NCBI GenBank assembly: GCA_023052935.1
Contig: CM041295.1
Location: 108,378,711 to 108,442,710, forward strand
Length of the DNA: 64,000 nucleotides
Reading direction: 5' to 3'
Source of the DNA: Piezodorus guildinii
Lineage: Eukaryota; Arthropoda; Insecta; Hemiptera; Pentatomidae
Numbering within the stretch: position 1 is the first letter of the stretch; each line of letters begins with the position of its first letter. Position numbers and translations under genes: made by a program. A model generated the notes under the pieces. The model did no database searches. It saw only the letters and a list, made by a program, of their open reading frames with translations, and had not been told where the DNA came from. Positions 10,014-21,290 of the stretch are shown one piece after another.

Positions 10014-12141
10014 CTTACTCCCAAAGTGATATCCTATCGTAATTTGGATCTCCTATCCTACGAATCACTTCGATCTGACCTGGAATCACTAAATTGGGAT
10101 ACCATATACTCCTGTAACTCTATCGATCCTATGATTTCCTGTCTCACCTTAAATCTGAAAACCATACTAGACATACATGCGCCTATTAAAACCCGAACCT
10201 TCCGCCGTCCCATTGCTCCTTGGCTGACTTCCGAAATAAAGGAAATGATGAGAAGAAGGGAAGCAGCCAGACGTAAATTCCGTCGCACTCGCTTTCCAGA
10301 TGATTACGCAAATTATAAGCAGCTTCGAAATGAAACCCAGGATGCAGTGCGACGTGCGAAATCCCTCTTCATCCATAATGCCCTTTCCAGTGCTCCAAAC
10401 TCTCAATCCAAATGGAAAATCCTCCGCAAACTATCTCTTCCAGAATCTTATAACTGCAATTCCATTTCTATCCCACCAGACGAACTTAACAATTATTTCG
10501 TATCCTTATCACCTTCCTCATCTTCCACTACCGATATTGGACATAATACTTTTAATCCAGAAAGTTTCTTCTTCTCCCATATTCCATATGACGAATTAAT
10601 AACAACTGTTCTTAAATCCCATACCAATGATTATGGACCCGATAACATACCAGTAAAACTAATTAAATCCTGTCTACCATTTCTTATTCCAGTACTCTAT
10701 CATATATATAATTTTTCCTTTCAAAACTCCATATTTCCTACTTCCTGGAAAACTGCCTTAGTTCGTCCATTAAACAAAATTCCAAATCCTTCCTCACCGT
10801 CTGACTTTCGTCCTATTTCTTTACTTTCTAATCTTTCCAAACCCTTGGAACGCCTTGCACAAAACCAACTATCAAATTTCCTGGAAGAACGCGCCCTAAT
10901 CAATCCTCTCCAATCCGGCTTCCGACCTGGTTATTCCACACAATCCGCTCTCCTGAAAAATAATCCAAGACTTCCAATCCGCCATTGAAAACAAAAAACT
11001 GACTATCCTCATCCTTCTAGATTTTTCTAAAGCCTTTGACACAGTTGACCATAATATCCTCCTTGCCAAACTACGAAATCTCCCTTTATCCAATAGTGCT
11101 CTGTGCTGGTTTCAATCCTTCCTCTCAGATCGTTCGCAGTATGTGGTAGTTCCAGGCCAACCTCCTTCCAGAACTTTACCTTTATCCTGTGGTGTTCCTC
11201 AAGGTTCATCACTGTCTCCCACTTTATTTTCTGTTTACATTAATGACCTTCCTCTCCATATTCATCACTCCCAATATCATATCTATGCTGATGACTTCCA
11301 AATTTACCAATCCTTCGCTCCTTCGGACCTATCACTAGCAATCGAAAAGCTGCAAGACGATCTCAACCGAATTAGTTCTTGGGCAGCCGAAAACAAGCTA
11401 AAACTAAATGTAGAGAAAACTAAAGCTATCGTGATAGGATCCCATCCTCTCCTTAAAAACCTTCCACCAATCCCAACACTGTTTCTCAATGACAATCCAA
11501 TAAAGTTTCACCAAACCGTTAAAAACCTAGGACTCACCCTCGATCAAACCTTATCCTGGAAAAACCATATCTTTGAAATCTCTCGTCGCACATTTTCCAC
11601 CTTAAAACACCTCAATTACCTTCGTCATCTTCTTCCTTTTGAAACCCGTAGGCTTTTGATTAGTTCCTTAATATTCCCCCACTTTGACTACTGTTGTGCG
11701 GTGTATGGGGGTGTCTCTGGAGATCTCGAAGCAAAACTAAAACGATTATTCAACTGCTTTATCCGCTTCATCTTTGGGATATCCAGGGACACCTCTGTCA
11801 CCCGATTCTACGAAGAGTTGAAGTGGCTTTACCCTTCCTACCGTTGTAAGTACTTCCTGGCTTCCTTTCTCTTCCAAGTTCTCCAATCCCGCCGTCCTTC
11901 TTACATAACAGATATGTTTTTCAAATCCTCAGTCCACTCTCGCCACACTCGCGCACGGCCTTCGGACATGTATATGATGCCCCATCGAACTGCAGCTTTC
12001 GACAGATCTTTCCTAATTCGATCTTCATCCTTATGGAACTCTATTCCTTCTAATATCCGTGACTCCAATACTCTTCCGACATTCAAATCTCGCCTGTTCA
12101 ATCATCTCCTGTCCCTCCAATTTCCGAGGAATCCTAATTAG
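10014..12141 (+). pseudogene. ORF2 remnant of CR1/L2-like LINE copy A (one frameshift)
   Basis: The endonuclease domain is missing. The reading starts in the linker after it, then continues through the RT: GPDNIPVKLIKS, FPTSWKTALVRPL, DFRPISLLSNLSKPLER, LQSGFRPGYSTQSALLK. A run of five A at 10956-10960 shifts the frame. In the next frame the protein continues as IIQDFQ, LLDFSKAFDTVDH (catalytic Asp), VPQGSSLSP, HIYADDFQIY (catalytic Asp pair, about 11284-11310) and the thumb/C-terminal region, ending LLSLQFPRNPN. Apart from one extra base the coding sequence is open, so this is a young 5'-truncated copy. Three kinds of related copy occur in the window. Confidence 0.85.
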
Positions 12142-12519
12142 TTTTCTAATTTCAATTAAAATTAATAACAAAACAGATAGAAGCGTTTATATACCCATTA
12201 TATTTTATGTTATCTGGTGTTTTGCACTTATTATATTATTAGTATATTGTTAAAAAACAAAAAACACTGAAATGCTTTTTTAATGAAAATTGTATATAAG
12301 TACATATTTCTTATTATGTTTATTATCTAGTTTAATTTTCAATATTATTATTTAAGACTGCTTTTTAATCCATTTTTTGTAATTTCTATTGTTTCTTTGT
12401 TTTCTTTTTGTATACTCTAAGACCTTAAAGTTTTTATTTTAATTTTCCTGTTATGTTATTCTAAAGGGACTAGTCCCAGAATAAATAAAGATTTATTATT
12501 ATTATTATTATTATTATTT

Positions 12520-12520
<1 letters not shown>
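10014..12520 (+). mobile_element. CR1/L2-like LINE, 5'-truncated copy A
   Basis: The element starts directly after a short (AT)n tract and ends with GGGACTAGTCCCAGAATAAA and an (ATT)n tail. The 3' signature (GGGAC, GTCCCAGAATAAA) is shared with copy B on the minus strand (49290-51086) and a decayed copy ending near 20985. A tandem 3-bp tail instead of poly-A, and the YADDF box, point to the CR1/L2/Daphne-like group; the exact clade is not certain. Confidence 0.85.
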
Positions 12521-12582
<62 letters not shown>

Positions 12583-12586
12583 TATG
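12491..12586. repeat. (ATT)n and (TA)n microsatellite
   Basis: The ATT tail of the LINE passes into a long TA tract that ends at the first terminal repeat of the following MITE. Confidence 0.9.
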
Positions 12587-12860
12587 TATACAGGTTGTCT
12601 CATAAATATCTGGTCATATGATACCTTAAGTGGTACAAAAAAAAATTATATGACCCGAATCCAGATTCTTAATCCAGGTTTTATCTGATATCCATGGTTT
12701 TCATTGGAAAAATCATGGCTAACAGAAACAAAATTTTGATTTTCTTCATTAATCTTTGAGAATCGGACTATGACTAATATGAAAAATTTTGTTCCACTTA
12801 AGTTCTCGTATCTATCAATCAATCAAAATATGACAAAATATATATGAGACACCCTGTATA
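12587..12860. mobile_element. Short terminal-inverted-repeat element (MITE)
   Basis: The left end TATACAGGTTGTCTCATAAA is matched by the reverse complement of the right end (TATACAGGGTGTCTCATATA), giving ~20-bp imperfect inverted repeats 274 bp apart. No frame of length. TA-rich flanks hide any TA target duplication. The ends recall TACAGGGTGT-type MITEs, but the superfamily is not determined. Confidence 0.6.
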
Positions 12861-13200
12861 TATCCTGTATAAATCAAAATTTTGAAATTTTTGCAGTTCA
12901 ATGAAAACAATGGATGGATAAAAATTTTAAAATCTGATTTTCTCTTCTAATCGTTGACAATCGAACTAAGATTAAAATCAATTGTTTTGCCTTTCTTGAT
13001 ATCTAACGTCGGCTCCCGCAATAATTACATAAATGTCTAGTCATAACATTTATGAGACGCAAATTAAGCACATATTTTCTTGGTCCTTTTGTTTTTTTAA
13101 TTTTCGCCTTCTCTCATTGTTGATGGGCCGATGTATGTTTTTCTGTGCCCATCAAGTAGATGTATTTGAGTTTTTCTTTTTAAAACCATAGATAACAGGA
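12861..13200 (+). repeat. Repeat G, copy 1
   Basis: Shares GTTGACAATCGAACTA, TTTATGAGACGCA, TTGGTCCTTTTG and TTGATGGGCCGATG-type blocks with 43150-43345, and weaker blocks near 34620-34690 and 35060. Overlapping motifs inside the MITE (TTAAGTGGTACAAAAAAA) also recur at 43030. Origin unknown. Confidence 0.45.
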
Positions 13201-13209
13201 CAAAGCTCC

Positions 13210-13734
13210 GATATATATATATATATATATATTGAGAGAGAGAAAACTATTCTGGAGCTATGTCCCTTAACAATAATTAACATGACATAAAGGCACAATA
13301 TTCGGCCAATAAGAGACACCGAAATTCTAAATCGGAATGTTTACGATTTAGAGGTCCTTGGCATTGGAATGCATGGTTGAAGGGACCCGCGAACAATTTC
13401 TGTTGGTAACTACCGCTTCAGAGTATTTCTTTGGATTACAGTCGCCCTACCTCTTTGTTTAACCTTGTACCTTGTTACCCATTCCAACCAGGAGGAGGGA
13501 AGGTGATGAAAATGCTATATCGCGAAAATCCCCAACGAGAAAAAACTGCCTGGTAAAAGCTCTCGGGAGAGGTGTTGACATTGTCCCTCCCGCTCCATAG
13601 AATCCTTGAAGTGCCGCGGGATAAACGTGGTTTTTCTACACCTAGACTGTTAAGGTGCTCACAAGTTCGGTGAAAAATAGAATATTAGAAAATAATGGAA
13701 TAATTAATATATTACGTTTGAATAACAAAAAAAC
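13210..13734. other. Short (TA)n tract and unassigned GC-richer block
   Basis: A TA/GA microsatellite occurs at about 13210-13245. Sequence 13330-13670 is GC-richer than its surroundings but has no sustained frame and no partner elsewhere in the window. Confidence 0.4.
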
Positions 13735-15030
13735 CTTGTACGAGTAACATGACTTTTGCTTACCTCGGCAGTTAAAATGAATTTGAGAACTATTAAACAA
13801 ACTTGTTGAAAATTTGTGAGTTAATTTATATTAAAAAAAAATTAGTTTCGTTGGAAACATATGATTTAAATTAAATAATATAACAATATTAAATTCTTTT
13901 ATATAATAATCATTGATAAGTTTATGCTATATTCGTCACTTTACATTAAATTTTATAACTTTGTAAAAAAGATAATATTTTTAACAAAGTTATTACCTTT
14001 CCAACTGTATATTATAAATCTATGTTACTGTTCTTACTCTCAAAAATTTAAAAACTGCGATAAAAAAATATTTTTGTTCTCTGCTATTTTATTTTTTCAT
14101 CAAATTCGTTCAATTTTAATATTTACTACTTTTTCAATGCTAAGAAAATGAGATGGTTAATTTTCTTCAAAATTACAAAATTAAAGGTACTTTAGAGAAA
14201 TAAAAATTTAAAATACTGACATTTAAGCTCTGTCTGGCTTTTTTAATCAGAATGAAACCTATATGATATTAAAGCCATTAAATTTTTTTATCGATAACAA
14301 ATAACAATAAGATTAAATAACATAACTGTATTAAATTGTTAATCAGTAATAAGTTTATTCCCTATTCGTATCTTTATATTACCTTTTACAACTTTTTGTA
14401 TCACATAAAAATATTTAAAAAATCTTTCTCTTTCCAACGGTTTATTATACGTCTATATTATTGTTCTTATTATAAAAAAAAAAAATCAGAAAAAAAAATG
14501 GTTTTGCTCTTTTATCCTTTAGTTGGTCATCTATTCCCTTTACGTGCATATTTAGCTTTTATTTATCAATGCTAACACGATGATGTGCATAACGTTTTAA
14601 AATCTACAAAAAATAGATAATTTAGAAGAATACAATTTATAATATCGGCATTTAAGCCCTGTCAGACTATTTCAATCGGAATGAAATCTACATGATATTA
14701 AAGCTCATTAAATTTTACATCAATAGTAGCCAGTTTATTCAAAATCGTTTTAGAAAATCGTAAAAAAATTCAAAATGCATAGTATAAAAATGTTCTTCAG
14801 GTTAGCTGATTTTAATGAAAAAGTTGCTGTACCATCTCGGGTGTATAGCTGTCTTAAATATGAAATTCCAGTTTCATAAGACTCTTCGTTTTTGCGCTAG
14901 ACTTACCACACACATACCTATTTGCGGGACTTGGTCATTTGGACTTAGGGGACCCTAAAACGTGTATTTCCGGTGAACATTTTCACGAACGTAATAATTT
15001 TCCTTACCATATATTACATAAATAGCTAAG
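13735..15030 (-). repeat. Repeat R, copy 3 (reverse, two partial copies in tandem)
   Basis: 13735-14285 carries the right-end part of R (ACATGACTTTTGCTTACCTC and the AATTAAAGGTACTTTAGAG block). The same blocks appear again from 14290 to the left end near 15025 (GGACTTGGTCATTTGGACTT, CGTGTATTTCCGGTGAA, CTAAGTGAAAGTAAAA). The frames here are low-complexity and not genes. Confidence 0.75.
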
Positions 15031-15095
15031 TGAAAGTAAAAAAAACACAAAAAAAAACGCTTAAACTGAAGATTTATAGTAGACTGTAGAAGCTA

Positions 15096-15286
15096 TTATA
15101 GGTGGAATAATCAGGAGTCAGTCTTTTTTTAAATATTTTAATTTTTCCAACTTTTCGGCTCAGTTTGTGCTTGAACATGGCTTAGTAATGCCCTGATGAT
15201 GGCTCACAAGCTTGAGCCGAAACGTCGGTAAAATTAAAATATTAAAAAAAAGACTGATTCCTGATAATTCCACCTATAAAAAAGCT
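15096..15286. mobile_element. Penelope-type inverted-arm unit, family A copy 1
   Basis: AGGTGGAATAATCAGGAGTC at 15098 is mirrored by ATTCCTGATAATTCCACCT at 15286. The arms also share the AGTCTTTTTTT/AAAAAAAGACT and TTTCGGCTCA/TGAGCCGAAA blocks. The unit is almost all arm with a short spacer and no protein. The plus arm holds a complete hammerhead core. A second, longer copy is at 46690-47110. Confidence 0.7.
15193..15226 (+). ncRNA. Small hammerhead ribozyme core (family A)
   Basis: CTGATGA is followed by stem II (GGCTC, loop ACAAGCTT, GAGCC) and then GAAACGTC. These are the conserved CUGANGA and GAAA cores and a GUC cleavage site. The stem III position is the short palindrome ACGT, as in the small Penelope-associated hammerheads that act as dimers. 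Flanking GCC/GGT could give a 3-bp stem I. Activity is inferred from the pattern. Confidence 0.75.
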
Positions 15287-15295
15287 TAAAGAATT

Positions 15296-15592
15296 GAATT
15301 GAGTGAAATTAAGATTTCAATGGAAACATCTATTTTAAGATTTATGATATAACAATATAAATTATTATCTATAACAATCATTTAGGTTTATGCCCTTTTG
15401 GTCACTCGCAAATACCTTCTACAACTCTCTATCTTAGTTACCCATTTTTATTTAAAACATTTAGTTTTCTAATATTGCAATTATTTTTTGAGAGAAAAAA
15501 AAATGGTACAGAAACATATTTCTGCAGTTTTCTCCTATAATGTGTTTTCAAATTATTTCATATTTCTCAATCGTCCAGATTTTATCAGTCAT

Positions 15593-15671
<79 letters not shown>

Positions 15672-15840
15672 ATTATTTCTAATCAACAAAACCAAAGCTA
15701 CTTTAGAGGAGAAATTTTTCAATCGAAATCAAACCTGCATGAAATCAAATCCAATTTAATTTTACAGGAGTTTAGTTAGTTAAATTGAAAACCTTAGAGC
15801 CGTCTTTCAGAAACTCGGTGCAAAATTCCAATTAAAATAA
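15296..15840 (-). repeat. Repeat R, copy 4 (reverse, partial) with (TA)n
   Basis: Follows the R order (fragment of the CATGTTTC block, TCACTC block, gap with (TA)n at 15597-15667, then the AAAGCTACTTTAGAGGA and CCTGCATGAAATCAAA blocks). Diverged and interrupted; non-coding. Confidence 0.6.
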
Positions 15841-17299
15841 AGGCAAACAATTAATATACTCAATTTATGCACTGACTAGACAGTAATTGAAGTGAATATA
15901 CAATAATTAATTATGTGTAGCTATGGTGGTAAAACTAAAATTAACACAAGACCTAATTTAAAAGCACCTTAAAAAAAAAAAAATATTGCTTACAAATTTA
16001 AGGAAAATATTGCCCTACATATAACTAAGTTAATATTACAATCTTCGAGATCCGTGCGAATTAATTAGTTTAAGGGAAATTTCCTACTAAAATAGAACTC
16101 TCAAACTATTCGCTTCTCAGAATCAAAATTCATTATTTATCGTGAAGTGACTTTATAATCTGTGCTCCTTGACGGTAATTGGCGGCTGACGGTAACAGGA
16201 AATTTTACTTTACCTGACAGCATCCAAGATCGGAAAAAGGAAAAAAATTTTAGTTATATATATAAGATGAAGGTAGTGATGAAATTGAATAAAATAAGAG
16301 TAAACAAATTTCAGAAAGAAAAAAAAAAGCAATATTGAATCTTGACTTAAAGCATCATTCAGGCTTTTAGCGCTAAGTTCTATGAACTACTTCTTTAACA
16401 ATTTATTTTAGATCCTAGAAAGGTTTTAGATCCTAGTTTATTAAAAATGAATGAATAAATTAAAACAACCATGTAATCATATTACTTATATATATTTAAT
16501 AAACCTCTTCTAAAGGACCTTTAGTTAGAAATAATTAACCATTTATAGTGGGTTGGAAAGATGATTATTTCCCACGTGCTCGATGCAAAATGTTTTTGGA
16601 TAATGGAGTGACAAAAAGTGCATAAACGTCGTATTTGTACTTTATATTGTATATTATATATAATAATTTATATTGTTATGTCATTTAATGTCAAATAGAT
16701 ATTTACATTGATAGATATTGTAATTATTTTATGTTTGAAAAAAAAAAAAGTTCTATGCGATGCCTCATTAACAATTCATTACTTCCTGGATAGGTTTTAT
16801 AGCAAAGTTCATAAAACTTAATCATACTACTTAAATAAGCAAAAATAAAAACTAATCATACTACTAAAACATATTTAATCATACTTGATGAATTGAGTTA
16901 ATAAGACATTTTTTTTCTGTTTAATTCATTTTATATATGTTCTTGAAAATGTAATAATTAAGAAGCGATTATGAAGTGCCCTTATTCACTGATATAACTT
17001 TTAGTTTTAAATATTTTTTTCTTTTAAGTATGACTATTTTTTGAAGGATGGCGTAACGTAAACAAACGTTGGATAATAATTTGGTAACGTAGCATGTGTT
17101 AAAACATTTCAACTCAAATGTTACCGTTATAAAAATTATCTTGAAAGTTCAGAATTACGTGTATTGATTATATCTATTTTTTTTTTCTTTATGCATCAGT
17201 TATTTAACAACCAGTTTTATAATTTACTTATTAGTTTATTCTTAAATGCTATATGAAATTCCAATTTGGATTTTATCATTTAGTTTTAAATAGTGCTTT
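15841..17299. other. AT-rich sequence, no gene seen
   Basis: A loosely repeated block (GTTCTATGAACTACTTCTTT near 16378 and GTTCTATGCGATGCCTCATT near 16750, each followed by a TAGGTTTTA-like and a TAATCATATTACT-like block) suggests a diverged local duplication. Nothing coding was recognised. Confidence 0.4.
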
Positions 17300-17505
17300 A
17301 CAAACTCGGCAAATTCCTCTCCCCTAAATACTTGAAAACGTCTTACATGGAATCCGCACATGGTAGTATGGAAGTAGAATGGAAGGTATCTTTTTCTTTC
17401 TACCTATGCTGATGACACTTGTGTGGTAGAAGTCAATAACGATCCTACTATTGCATCTCAAACTCTTCAATCCTACATAACAGACCTTGAGGTATGGCGT
17501 ATAAT
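17300..17505 (+). pseudogene. Tiny Jockey family C fragment
   Basis: A KRLTWNPH-like remnant at about 17335-17360 precedes a piece encoding TYADDTCVVEVNNDPTIASQ (about 17400-17465). This is the RT catalytic block, out of its normal order. It is a rearranged dead fragment. Confidence 0.6.
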
Positions 17506-17506
17506 A

Positions 17507-17866
17507 ATTCATTTGAAATATAAACTAATAATAAACCGAATAAAATAGAATCCTTTGTTATTTCTAAGCTTAAAAAAAAAGTACAATCAAGTTTTCTTTA
17601 TATGAGAAAATCAAGCATTGTGTTATCTATGGTTCCCTTTAAAATAACAGATTTTGATATATGTTTTTCATTTCTATCGATGATTAAATATAATAATTTA
17701 TAGACTTTATAAAATAACCACATTCTCTTGCTTATTGTTCTTTTCGTTACGATGAACTAAAACTCCCAAAGCGATGAACTCTAAATCGGTCAGACAGAAA
17801 TTGTTTAAACAAAAACGGCAGCTCATTCAAATTGGACCCGTGCGAAGCAGGGCCTGGTCCACTAGT
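17507..17866 (+). mobile_element. Helitron-like non-autonomous element (candidate)
   Basis: Starts TCATTTGAAATATAAAC and ends with a GC-rich hairpin (CCCGTGC, GAA, GCAGGG) about ten bases before CTAG (17862-17865) and a T. These are the usual Helitron 3' features. A copy in reverse at 47583-47900 shares the TCATTTGAAATATAAA start, the AACCGAATAAAATAG block, the GGGAGTTTTAGTT block and GCGAAGCAGGG. No Rep/helicase gene is present. Confidence 0.5.
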
Positions 17867-19540
17867 AATTTACATTTAAATTTTTCTAATTTTTTTTTTC
17901 TTTTGGGATTGGAGGCGACACTTTTCAATTATCGATTAATTAATATTTAGAAATATATTGAGCCCAATACACATAGTGGACAATATTTCCAGTAAGAATA
18001 ATATTTCCAGATACCACAAGGCACCTGCTCTCTCCCCTGGAATTTAATTAGGAATGATAAATTGGAGTTTGGAGAGGGATGGACGCTCACGGTAGCCGGC
18101 AACTCCTTCCAGTAGGAAATTTATTTTCTGCTCTATAAGCCGTGGATCGAATCAGGGCAACGTCGACATCCTGGTTCAGTTTTTTTCCAAAAATAAACTG
18201 ACACTACGATTGACCTTATCACTATTTATAACCCCTAGTCAAAAAAAAAAAAAAAATATATATATAACAGACTCTTTTAACAGTAAATACATAAAATGAA
18301 GTTAAACAAAGTCTTGGGTCGTATAGCTGTTTGATGACTTCAAATAAATAACCATACTTTTCGAAATAGTCTCTGCCAGGAATATTCCAGAATCCAAAAC
18401 CCATTCTAGGATGTTCAGCCTACTGGAGGCAGCTCACAACGGCTGAACAGATCAAAAGTGATTTCTCACTGTAAGTGAATTTGAATGGAAAAGGCGAAGT
18501 AAAAATGCACAAAATAATGTATAAAGGTTACTTATACATATACAGTCCAAAGTACCTGTTAAAGCCTGGCTAGACTTTAAATTTATTTTTTATAATATTT
18601 TATGACGATTAATTTAATTTTTTTTTTAAGTTTGTTTAAAACTGACATTAAAAGAATCAAATACATCATTTTTGACATTAAATGTAGCTAAACAACTGTA
18701 ATACTTCAGTTATTTTCTAACCATAAGGTTGTTAGCGTCGTATCTCATTGTCAATTCCAGAGAACCCGATAAGGAAATTCCAAAACCCAATAAGAAAGGG
18801 ATTAAATAATTTGTAATCCACGCGCGGCGGCCATTTTGAGTTCATTAGCGAACTTTTATAATGTTGGCTTGGCATAACTTTTGCCTTGTTGAAGGAACAA
18901 AGCTTGTCCAAGTTTTAATCGACAGCTCTTGTAATGATCTATGGATCGGGTGAAATAGTTTTAGGAGTTTAAGTAGAGTTAAAATTTAAAAGAAGGTTTC
19001 TCAGAACAACGCAACCATCTGGAGAAGAAAAAAACCCATTGAATTGAGTATAACAAAGAGAGTATTTTTTAGATGGATTTTTTTCCTCGTTCCGGATTTA
19101 AGATGCGCGTGTATAATCCATGTAGTGATGGAAAGTAATATAATCATGAAAAGAAAAGTACAACGCCTGAAAAAAAAATCTTTTATGTATTTGATAATGT
19201 TTAAGGCGACTCTATGTACTTTCGCTGCAAATGTAAGAACTAAGGGGTAAATAAATGCGGAGATGTATATGTGTCAGTTATACATTTAAATTAATAAAAC
19301 TGAAATTATGAAGTATGGTGACAGTTTCGTAAGATGGACATTTTAAAAGTAATATTATATAATTGCTAATAAAGTTTTAATAACTATAAACTAATTATAA
19401 ATATTAATGATATAAACTCTCACTGAGTGAAGTATGTATTTTCTTAATATTATGATTTCGTTTCGCAACTCTCTGATTACCACTTATTTATTTCTTCCTC
19501 TGCTCCTACGCCTATCCAATTTCGTTATATATCCAGCATG
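17867..19540. other. No gene seen
   Basis: AT-rich. 18720-18960 has a GC-richer patch with GCGCGGCGGCCATTTTGAGT, partly shared with 9868-9910. No convincing exon was found. Confidence 0.4.
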
Positions 19541-20063
19541 TTATATACATGGCATTGTCTGAATATAAGGAGGTTTTTTTGTTTTGAAAGATCGGGAAAA
19601 GACAAACCAAGGAGGTAATGCCGAAGAAAAGAGGGCTAGAGCCAATTCAACTCGGTCAAAAAAAATCCTTAGTTACGCCGTCCTTCGGAGGGGACGTTAA
19701 AAGGTTGTCCCGAGCCTGTGCGATGTCAGGTATTCGTTAAAGATCCCTATCCTAATAAAACCTGGATAGGCAAAATTTAGGACTCCCACTGTAGCATCGT
19801 CCGATTAGCCATAGTAGCATAAAGTGACGTTAAATAAATAAACAAACAAACAATTCAACTCGGTATACCTACAAGAACATGAAAGAACACGCTCATTGCG
19901 TGGAACGGAAAATATGGAAACTAAAATGTTCGTTAGAGCTTTTCCAAGAAGCTATGTTATGATTACTGATTCGATTGTTTGTTGAAGAAAAAAAAAAAAA
20001 AAACTAAAGGATTGGCTAATGATTTTTTAAAAAACATATTATTATTATATACATGGCATTGTC
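19541..20063. other. Chimeric insertion flanked by a 19-bp duplication
   Basis: TTATATACATGGCATTGTC occurs at 19541-19559 and again at 20045-20063. Between them lie an inverted ~110-bp copy of the CR1 sequence found at 20494-20604 (about 95% identical by eye, split by a SINE) and ~155 bp matching the Penelope family B region at 23482-23520 plus 28121-28235. It looks like one insertion event assembled from two templates. Confidence 0.6.
19657..19850 (+). mobile_element. SINE-C, copy 1 (5'-truncated, clean target duplication)
   Basis: CAATTCAACTCGGT at 19643-19656 is repeated exactly at 19851-19864. The insert lacks the tRNA head, has the SINE-C body (AATCCTTAGTTACG, GCGATGTCAGGTATTCG, AAAATTTAGGACTCCCACTG) and ends in (AAAC)n. 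The uninterrupted site exists in reverse at 20505-20530, confirming the insertion. Confidence 0.9.
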
Positions 20064-20990
20064 AGTTTTATATTACGCAACTTGTAAATTTTCCATCTAA
20101 CAAAAACGTCATCTTAATTTGATTGTTATTGTTTGGAATAACCAAAGGCCATCCAAGCACCTTTTAAGTTCACTTCCGTATTACCCCCTGCTTTACCTCA
20201 ATAAATAGCCTAACCACTTCCACACCTCAGTAAGAAACTTTTGAGACATTATTGATCCAAACCTATCCTGGAGTAACCACATTTCTTAAACCAACCAAAA
20301 ATCAATCACTACCCTAATATAATGCCTAAGGTATCATGATTCTATTCCACCTAAAACCCATATGCTATTCGTATCTTCTCTCATTTTCCCCCAGTTTGAC
20401 TACGGTCGCCTTGTGTATAGCAGAATCTCAAAATTTGAATGAAAAAAAAAAATCAGATTCATCAGACTCATATGTTGAATTCTCAGACGCTTTCATGTTC
20501 TTGTAGGTATACCGAGTTGAATTGGCTCTATCTCTCTTTTCTTCGGCATTACCTCCTTGGTTTGTCATTTCCCGATCTTTCAAAACAAAAAAAACTCCTT
20601 ATATTCTCGATTTGCTTACTAATTTTTCCTCTGCTCCTTCAGTAAACACTAGATCCCAACCCATAAACTTGTATATACCTTTCCAGTGATCCGCCTAATT
20701 CAAAAAACCGTTTGTCATTCGTGCTACACTATTTTGGAATTCCTTGCCTATATCCATTCGTAAAGCCTTATCATTAACCAATTTGAAACATCAATTATTT
20801 ATTCATCTCCTAAACCACAAATTTTCTCAACATATGTGATTTTTAAAGCTGTTGATTTTCCTATTCCTTGTCACAAAATACGTCTGTCTTATTGTTAAAC
20901 CGAAATCTTAATATACCGGACAATTATCATTTATATTATATTTTTGTCATTCTTAAGAGACTACTCGTCCCAGAATAAAGTTAATTTTCA
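20064..20990 (+). pseudogene. Decayed CR1/L2-like LINE, copy C
   Basis: Pieces in three frames align in order with copy A: LSWSNHIS, SSLIFPQFDYG, KIRFIRLI, ELNWLY, FKTKKTPYILDLL, IRATLFWNSL-like, and a 3' end CTACTCGTCCCAGAATAAAG. Many stops and frameshifts. It hosts the chimeric insertion just upstream. Confidence 0.75.
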
Positions 20991-21009
20991 TTTCATTAAT
21001 TTAAATGTA

Positions 21010-21290
21010 TTAGTTCCACAAGTATATTTTCACCTATGGGCTTGGTTTTTCATGATAATGTTTTAATACCAAAATTATCATTTCATATTACTGTTTGTTT
21101 CCATATTTTATTACTGTCATTTTATTACTATACGGTTAACTTATTATTATGTGGTTCTTTTTTTTTTTGTGTGTTGGTTGTTACCATATTTTTCTTAGCC
21201 CTGATGAAGGCCCACAATATAAGCTGAAACGTTGGCACACAAATGCAATAAGTGTTTTGTTTTTTTAGTGCGCATTCTTTATGTCCCAAC
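21010..21290 (+). mobile_element. Penelope family B terminal arm (plus)
   Basis: About 280 bp homologous in reverse to 22741-22990. Shared blocks include TACTGTCATTTTATTA, TTGTTACCATATTTTTCTTAGCCCTGATGA, and after the core AATAAGTGTTTTGTTT with GCGCATTCTTTATG. No protein frame. It may be a separate fragment rather than the mate of the 22741 arm. Confidence 0.6.
21201..21233 (+). ncRNA. Decayed hammerhead core (family B)
   Basis: CTGATGA and GAAACGTT are present, but stem II has lost pairing (AGGCCC against AAGCT) compared with the intact copy at 22791-22823. Probably inactive. Confidence 0.45.

Noticed and set aside
13924..14575. Phe/Tyr/Ile-rich frames
   Set aside because: They fall within repeat R, which shows no conserved frame between copies.
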